NCBI GenBank assembly: GCA_030265145.1
Contig: JARBES010000114.1
Span: forward strand, 912,725-936,114
From: Strongylocentrotus pallidus
Lineage: Eukaryota; Echinodermata; Echinoidea; Camarodonta; Strongylocentrotidae
Length of the DNA: 23,390 nucleotides
Reading direction: 5' to 3'
The notes below the pieces were generated by a model, which was not told the origin of the DNA, searched no databases, and saw only the letters and a program-made list of their open reading frames with translations. A program made the position numbers and the translations under genes. Position 1 is the stretch's first letter; every line of letters begins with the position of its first letter. This document shows, in pieces, positions 12,601 through 21,900 of this stretch.

Positions 12601-15600
12601 TTCATGAGTCTAATAAGTCATTCAGGATCATTGATATATTCAGATATTATTTTGAAATAAATTCAGAAGATATCAGAAATAAGAAAGTTAGCTTGTATGC
12701 AGTATAAATATAACCGGATGTATGTATAGACACTCGCATTCAGAGAACAGAGCACAGTATATATATATATATATTTGGAACAATAATGCTTACAGTGTAT
12801 GGGTCCATGCAGGTGCAGTTCATGTTGACATCAACTAACCGTACGTGGATATGACAGCAACATTCACAGGTTCTCTAGTGATCATTTATACAAAAGATGT
12901 TCCTTATTTTGTGTATTTCCCGAAGATCACAATCTTCTTGCTTAGTCCATATTTGTAAAAAGCTCATATCAGTTAGAAAATTATGGAATCGCTGAGCCAA
13001 AGCAGAACTTTTAGCCAGAGAAAGTTAGAGAGTTTGCACAGTCGCATGATGCACTCAAATACTCTTACAGCCGGTCAAGGACTTCTGGACTTTTTGAAGA
13101 AAAAAATTGTTTTACATTCCTTTTTTTTTTAAAGAATATCAATTCACATACAGTATAAAAAAGAATTGAAGTGTAATTTGTATTATAAAACTAAAAATAG
13201 CAGATAAAGTGTGTACTATTTTCAATTCAATTTTTTTTCTTAAATTCAAGTTTAATCTCTTTAAGAATACATCAGAAGATATACAATCAGTATAAATTAA
13301 ACAATAAAGATATAAAAACATTCATTGACATGGTACTATGAAAAAAGGATGAAGGGCGGATGCGCAGAATTAACAAAGGCCATTGGCCTGTCAAGGCTGA
13401 TCACCTATATTACCACCCTTCAAGAGAAATACATTATACAAAAAATATAAAAAACAACCTTCAAACAAACAGATAAAAATCAGATTGGTTTATAATGTCA
13501 TAAATTTGCCTTTCTCTCAATGTACATTCAGATGATGAGTGCACCACACTTGTGTCCAGTAAAACCTGCAATAAGACTTGCTTGTTTGGACTGGCAACAA
13601 ATTCAGATGGTTGCCAAATTTGTTCTTGCAAGATCCCTGGTGAGTTTGACCATTGTATTCCATGATATATCTGTGAGAGACTAAAACTAAGTGAACTTTT
13701 AGCTCATAGATTTCATTTTGTGTAAGAAATGGCAATTCATATTTGTTCATGTCTGCTGTCTTAAAATGTCAATTGAAAGAAATATCCTGCTCTAAGGAGA
13801 AGAAGGAAACAAAAATGGGAAAGAGCAGAATGTGATTGAAATAATCATAGCAAGAAATAAACCATATTGGTTGATTCAGATCTTACAATCTATGGTAATG
13901 TTATTTATGATAATATATCAATATTTTCATAGGGCTTGTTTCCACTATGCAAGGTCAAGAGACTCTAACAGTATCCTAGCCTGAGCTAGACTACCAGTGT
14001 CAATGTTCATGGTATTCAAAGAATTCCTTCCTCCCAGTACGCATTTAACATCTGGGTTGAGAGTGGCAATGTTTTGCCAAATGACACTAATGCCATGTCA
14101 AGGGTTGATCCTATGACCTTTGCATACCTACTCCAGTGTATAAACCAATATTTTGTATTTGATCTTGTATCACAGTGTATTTCTTGTCATTCTGAACAGC
14201 TGTGCTACCTCTAAAGGATCCATTTCAGATTCAGGCATTGATGGTTACCCCTTGCCCGCCTGTCACAGGAGAAAAGTGTGCCCTCGTGTGTTCTGAGGGT
14301 TATGCCACAGATCATGGCTGTGAGATCTGTGCTTGCCAACATTCAGGTAGACTCATTTGAGTTCTTTAAATTTGTCTAACATGTGTGCAATATTAATTAT
14401 GTTTAGAGTAAGAAAACATTCATGTATATAGCAGTAATGATGTAAAAACGTAGCATTATGTTTAGTGCCAAAATTTGCTTTAGTACCTAAATCTAAAACA
14501 TACAGAAGTATTTAAAGATGAACAAACCATTACCATAGTCACAGTCAGAGCCTGCTCTACATGTGACATTAAAATGAACAGACTCGTCATACCATTAGAG
14601 ATATGCAGTAGTGCCACCAAAAAACATTGTTCAACACAATTCTGTAATCATTCATTTTTTTTTAAGGATCAGATTATCGGTCTGTTTACATGTGGCATAT
14701 TTCAAGTTAAGAGTAAACAAGGGTGTGTTTGGTTAGTAAGCAGTAATAATCAATTCCAGTTACCAGGTGGCATATTCCCATCTAGAACATGCATACACAT
14801 GTACATACTTGAAAAGATATTGGCAAAGTGAGTATTGTAATTTATGTTGGGTTATTAGTTGTGTATGAGTATTGTGATTATTCAAATTTTATTCAAGTAT
14901 TATATTTTGCTCATGTGATGTTTTAAGATTTTACTGCCTAAACAAAGAATATTTCAGTTATGCCATAATAGCATGATTTAAAACTGAAATAAACAGCTTC
15001 AGTTTGTGAGTTCTGTATTTTGGTAACTCGTACATTTCACATTTTTATGAATGCATGTGCTTCTCCCAGTCTCCTCGATGTTGTTCCTTTCTTTTGAAGT
15101 AATTATTTTCACATTAATTTACTGTACTATGAAATACAAATCTATGTACTTTTATTTCCAGATGGATGTCCAGCCCTCAATGTCCAGCAATGTCCACTAT
15201 TGGCTACCTGCCCTTATGGACTATCTACTGACAGACATGGCTGCCAGGCATGTAGCTGTCGACAGCCGATTGCCTGCCTTCCAGTCTCTATCCAGAACTG
15301 TTCAATACACTGCCCCCATGGTAGGGCAACTGGCAGTGATGGTTGTGAAGTATGTGCCTGCAGGAATACAAGTAAGTTGGGTGTTTGCTACTTTAAATTG
15401 CACCTTTTGTCCATAACACATTTATTTTCTTCAAACTTCCGCAATATGTTATGGACACCTTTTCTCATGGCAACAAACTCTCTTCCTCTGGACTGTCACA
15501 CTTTTGCCACTTTTGCCACTTTATCATTGTTTCTTGTCTCTACCTTTCTCTCCCCCTCTCTCCCTGTTCTCTCCTTCATATTATTGTATGACTATGATAA

Positions 15601-18600
15601 ATGGATAGATTTGTCAGTCGTTTTGTCTTTTATCATTTTACCTTGTAAACTCTATTTAGCCCATTTACTCATGGGCTGCCATGTGAAATTCTTTGAGTAA
15701 ATACCAATACTACTTATACTACTACTAATACTACTACCAATACTACTACTACTACATTTGCGAACTGCAAAAATGTATTGTCGGTCGAATTGTCAATCAC
15801 CAATTCTGCAGTATGAAACTCTTGCAAGTTTCAACCACTCGCAACCTTCCTGAAAGTGTCATGAAAGTATCACAAAATAGTTTTAAACCGGTTTCACAGT
15901 ATATCCCACCGCTGCCACCGTTCAGTGTATAGACAGGATCATAGTTAGCACATGATACAGATGACTCTTACTGATCACAGACCAGATCTTTTAAAACATG
16001 GAGAGCTTTCATGAAAGTGTCATGAAAGTGTCACAGAAGAATGTTGAACTAGTTTTACAGTATATGCCACCGCTGCCACCGTTCAGTGTATAGACAGGAT
16101 CATAGTTAGCACATGATACAGATGACTCTTACTGACCACAGACCAGATCTTTTGAAAGATGGAGAGCTTACATGAAAGTGTCACAGAAGAATGTTGAACT
16201 GGTTATACAGTATATCCCACCGCTGCCACCGTTCAGTGTATAGACAGGATCATAGTTAGCGCATGATACAGATGACTCTTACTGACCACAGACCAGATCT
16301 TTTGAAAGATGGAGAGCTTGCATGAAAGTGTCACAGAAGAATGTTGAACTGATTATACAGTATATCCCACCGCTGCCACCCTTCAGTGTATAGACAGGAT
16401 CATAGTTAGCGCATGATACAGATGACTCTTACTGACCACAGACCAGATCTTTTAAAACCTGGACAGCTTTCATGAAAGTGTCACAGAAGAATGTTGAACC
16501 GGTTTGACAGTATATCCCACCGTTGCCACCGTTGCCACCGTTCAGTGTATAGACATGATCATAGTTAGTGCATGATACAGATGACCCTTACTGACCACAG
16601 ACCAGATCTTTTAAAACATAGAAAGCTTTCATGAAAGTGTCATGAAAGTGTCACAGAAGAATGTTGAACTGGTTTTACAGTATATCCCACCGCTGCCACC
16701 GTTCAGTGTATAGACATGATCATAGTTCTGACCACAGATCTTTTAAACATTGAGGTTGCATTTTGTGCATTGTTTTAGGCTTGTTCAGATATGGTGTGGT
16801 GAACTGCTGCAAAAAAAGTTGCCTTGCAAACGAATGCTATTAACTCTGTGCAGCAAAAGGCTTGAGAATATTTTCTGAGCTCTATGCTATTTTATTTTAC
16901 ATTTTATGAAATCAAATATATATAGGATTCACCAGGAAAAAGATAACTGGAAGTCTGAACAATTGCCCTTTTATTGAGCAGTGTAACAGCAGCATGCAGG
17001 AAACAGAAAAAATAGTTTTCAATTGGGTATAATCTTGATGTTTCGAAATTGTAGGTTCTTCTTGCCCAAATGTCAACAGAAGGAATTGTCAGAAGGCTTG
17101 CACTTATGGATATGCCACAGATCCTATTACCCATTGTCAAGTCTGTCTTTGTAAACAGCCAAGTAAGTAACAAAAAATGTTATAAAATAGCTCAATAAAT
17201 GCATAAAGGTATTTATATAATTTGATTTAACTCTTTGATATCCACTCCTAAGGAAAATTATGGAGAATTTATGATTGTTTTGTTAAGCCCCAGAAAGGTT
17301 TGATTTATTTCTTCCATTTTACTGATGAAAATCAATGCACAGTTCTACACGTCTTCACATTTTGTTCACTTTTAGATTAACTTATTAAGGTATGGCAGGT
17401 TACAAATGATTTATTTACATTTTTATAAGGGACTACACTAATTTCCTGTTTTTCCTAAATTTTACTTCCAATAGAAGACTTGATCATTTTAGAATGCACT
17501 ATAAATAATATTGTTTGTTTGTATGTACTCAAAATGAATGGATGCACCGAGCCTGAAGATAACTGTACTTCATTGTAGAAAAGTGCATTAAATTGCAATA
17601 TGTGTATATGTGTATGAAATGTCTTCCAAGTCGAGCTGTTGTAGCATTTTCAAAACAAAACCATGAAGACTCCTGGGGACACATGTTGGTCCTACATCGT
17701 AGGTTTATGCATTTAACCACAATCTCACAAGTATCCAAACATACGTTTACTTGACTGTATCAATATGAACTGTTGTTTTTAATATATTTGTTTTTAATAT
17801 ATTTGTTTTTAATATATTTGTTTTTAATATATTTATTTTTAATATATTTTTGTTTCATACAGCTGAGATACCTATAGCCATAGCATCATTCAGGATCTGT
17901 GAACCTGTGTCCTGCACCAACAACTGCTCAGCTGGTTTCCTCCATGATGATCAAGGATGTCCAAGCTGTAACTGTAAGGATGAAGGTACATGTTTGCTGT
18001 TTGAGCAGTGTCCAAGTAATAATCTAGCTAAAGTAGCCTAGCGAAATGTAGGTGCAGGAAAAGATGCGTCTGGAACGGAAAAGGCAGAATAGTTAGTGAT
18101 GTCTGTTAATCAAAAGATCTCTTTTTACATGTCTGAATGAAAGTTTAGGTACCATTAAGCCTCATCAAGATTATATGTGCATTTACCAGCTCCATATCCT
18201 AACCATGTGGTTCGATCTACCTTTATGTGGTGAAATTATGAGTTCCAAAGATTAAGCATTTTGCATTCCGAATGCATCCTTTTCATGCTATTACTTTTTG
18301 CTATGATACCTCAGTGAAATGTAGGGGAACCTGAAATTGTGGATTTTCTTAATAAACATGTAGGACTATATATAACCAAAACATGAATGATCATTTTCAC
18401 ATCATCTTGGATCTTGTCTGTTAGGGTAACCTTTACATGGAGTGATTTCAAGTTCGGTGTTGAAAGCTGGTGTTGGTGTTGTGAGAACACCAACACCAGC
18501 CACAACACTGCACTTGAAATCAGGCTGGTGTTGGGAATGATATATTACGCCTTGCTAGATCCCTGGGAGTTGACAGACAGTTTTTTGGGTCAGGTTCCGA

Positions 18601-18963
18601 TTATTGTTCAGTGTATTGTCTTACCAAGAGCCACAGCTTTATTTGTCACTATATCTGATGTTGGTCTACAGGGCCCTTTTTAGAAAGCAGTTATGCAAGT
18701 TACAATGCTATTGTGCATTATTGAAAGTACAAACAATTTGATATCATCATCATGATCATTAAAGTAAGCATGTTCCCTATTACGAGGGGTTACTGACTTT
18801 CGTGCCATGATGACGCTGCCTCTCTACACTTTTTTCTTGTCTTGAGGATCCTCCTCAGTTAGACCAACCTTTAATACCGGTTTCTTTCTTCACCATATCT
18901 TTTTATGAAATCTTTGGTATTCCTTTTCCTCCTATGCCACCCACTTCCAGATCCCATGCTCTT

Positions 18964-18996
<33 letters not shown>

Positions 18997-21900
18997 TTCC
19001 CTTCTCAGCACATGACCCATTCCTCTCAAACCACTTCTCTTAACCACTTCCACTACAGTTTCTTCTAGATACAACTTTTCTATTTTTGAACTTTTGTTTT
19101 TCAGGAGTGGAGTGTGCGGAACTGCCCATGTCAGTGTGTCCTCAGCAGATGCTTTGTCCATATGGACTTGGGATGGACTCAAGGGGATGCCCCATTTGTT
19201 TCTGCAGAGTTGAATGTAAGGACTTATTGACCCATAGCAGTTTATCTCATTTCTCATTTTCTGCATCAATAAGTTTTCTCTCCTCAAATTTGCAACAATT
19301 AATTTTAATTTTAACTCCTTCATAGTGTGAAAAATAGGAATTTTATATTGCAAACTTTTGCAAAATATCATCTTAGAATTGCCAATTTGGACACTAACAA
19401 TATATTAATGATATAGTTACAGACTGTAAAAATAAGTTATGATTTCATCGCTCTTATTCAAGAACGGCACAACGTACTGCATTAGAAAAAGACACACATT
19501 TTCTTTGATATTTTGCTCTTTCTGCATATTTATAAAGTGTAATTCCTAGCATTCTAGATTACAAGATGCAAAAGCATCACTAAAAGAAGTCACTGTACTG
19601 AATTATTTCCTATCTCCTGTTTGTTTAATATTCCACTTAAGGAACTTCACAGCAGCGTAGGATTGCTAGTATCTTCCTATTTATCATCGAAATTCAAAGA
19701 ATTTTTGAGGGCCTACCAAACCTGTTCTGATCTTTAATGTTTTGACCTTCAGCTGGATGTTACCCAGTTAGTCCGTTGACCTGTGACCTCGACTGCCAAT
19801 ATGGATATGCTACTGATGAGCATGGATGTGAAACATGCAGATGTAGAATATTTGGTGAGTTTAAAACTCTAAAGATAATTAAAATAGTCAAATACTTCAC
19901 TTTATCATTTTTCTTCTGTAAAACCTTTATGATCATCTATGAAGCAGTTTTTCCAAGCTAATCTGGGGTGGGATGTGTTGTGACAGCATGTGATGGTGCA
20001 GACAACAATAAAATGGTGTAAAATTTCTATTTTACAACAAAATGTTTACTATTACACTTGATATGAAATTTCTAAATGTGGCAGGATTTCAAAAAATTTT
20101 GTTTCCCCCATTGTATTTGATTTGATTAGGTATAAGCTATATTTTTCGTATACCCCAGGCTGAGTCATTTAGGCATTTTTTTTTTCAATATCACCTGGAG
20201 GCCTATTCATGCAAAAAAATGGAAAACAAGATAACTCCAGGTTACTTGTTTTCAGAACATTGTAAAAGGCTATATAAAAGTATACAATGAGAGGCATAAC
20301 ATCACATTGAAACATAAGATAAACATGTCCATAAGATGTATATTTCTCAATTGTTTAAAAGTAGTTGCAGCAATACCAGACCTTTCTAAGAATTTAAGGT
20401 ATCATGTAGAGTAATTGTTTCTGCTTTAGACTAGATTAAAATATGAACATATGAAGTTATTTTCTCAATCTCAATCTTTTGTTGTGTGTGTTTGTAGATG
20501 CAGCAATATGTGACCAAACCATCTCGTCTACCTGTCATAAGAAATGTCCCTACGGCTTGGCTACTGACGGAAATGGGTGCGAGATCTGCTCCTGCAAGAA
20601 CGAGGGTACGTGTACAAGAGGGAAGAAACTCTTGGGGTGTTCCAAGCAGTCTATCTTGTGTGACTTGTGTAATTTATCCATATATTTCTTGATAAGACCA
20701 TTGGACAATGACTCTTTCTAGTATCGTGACCATTATCAAAAGATTTTTTATTTCAAGATGAAATAAATGTACAAGACATACATGTATGCCGTGGTGTACA
20801 CATAGCGTGGAATCACCTGTGATCAGATAATGCATGGTTTCTGTGTAAGAGTGGTTCTTCCTCTTGGCTTTCTATAGTGCAAATGTTGATATTGAATATT
20901 ACTTTTGTTGTAACAGCATGTTCTAATTAGCCAAGACATTTGACATAATATAGAGGATGCATTTGTCCTCTGTCTCTCATCAGATTAGAATTTAATGGGT
21001 ACCCAAGTAGAAGTAATCTGTTTATTGTTATGCTTGACCATGTGGATACCACAGAAATTATCTTATTTATGAGTGATGATGATGTAAAATATGAAAATAA
21101 ACTGAAAAAGAAAGGCTTAGGTGGTCTTGAAATGTATTAAAGTTGAAAAAATTTAAAGAGTACATGACAGGTGTTATATAAGAAGTACTGCAGTACATGT
21201 CCATGTATTTATAATTTTCAATGAATTGTTGAAAGATTGAATGTGTTTAAAGCATGTATAAGATATTTTTGAAACATTCATATTTCACAATTTTTTACCT
21301 CCACAATTAGTACGGGAGATTAGCATCGTTACACTCAAGCCAGTCATTACATGTCCTCCCGTTGACTGTGAAATAAACTGTGAGTTTGGACACTCCACTG
21401 ATTCCATTGGCTGTGAGGTCTGTGCCTGCAAGCGTCCAATCACAGGTGAGGTTATAGATTTTCAAGAAAATTATTACAACATTTCATATTGCCCCTACCC
21501 ACCTCATATATACCTTGTATTTCTACATAATTATATTGATATTCATAATCTTGCACACTGATGGCTTATATGTTTATCTCTCCCTTATCTTTCCTCTCTC
21601 TATATTCTGTAATTGTACTAATGATGGTTGGTATATCTCGTGTACATTTTTCTTATCGGTCTGTACGGTCTGTTGTATATAACAACTCTATGCTTTACCC
21701 TCATCTACATGCTGAACAGGCGTTAATGAGTATTACCGTAGACGTAGAAGTACCATGTACATAAACATACACAGACGTGTATTAACATATGACTTTTATA
21801 TTGACTCTGCCAGCTGTGTACTGTGTTATCTAATACGGCTAAATGCAAATAGACGACATCTGTATATTTTCTGTCTGAAGGGTGATGCAACAGAAGATAT

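Larger units (their letters stand above)
11101..15896 (+). repeat. Tandem duplicate copy B (exons 9-11 cassette)
   Basis: This is the homologue of copy A in the same orientation, starting inside the LINE ORF2 N-terminus. It keeps the LINE ORF1, the (TTGAA)n-tailed 3' end, the dispersed-repeat remnant, three exons and the TAC tail. It lacks the hAT element and carries its own LINE insertion at 12054-12322. Exon lengths (108, 147 and 210 nt) are identical to copy A and all splice sites are intact. Confidence 0.9.

Noticed and set aside
15200-15700. Plus-strand open frame of 166 codons containing the cysteine modules and running past the exon 11 donor
   Set aside because: It uses the true coding frame of exon 11, but the part after 15371 is intronic: it loses cysteine spacing, and a strong gtaagt donor is conserved in both copies at the module boundary.
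17529-17738. Cysteine-containing minus-strand frame and a plus-strand GCTEPEDNC look-alike, as a possible extra module
   Set aside because: Neither has the full cysteine spacing or usable splice sites, and the plus-strand piece stops after a few codons.
18871-19371. Minus-strand frame of 166 codons with a long Asp run, as a possible host gene
   Set aside because: The central part is a LINE C-terminus with a microsatellite expansion, and the upstream part is the antisense of exon 14.
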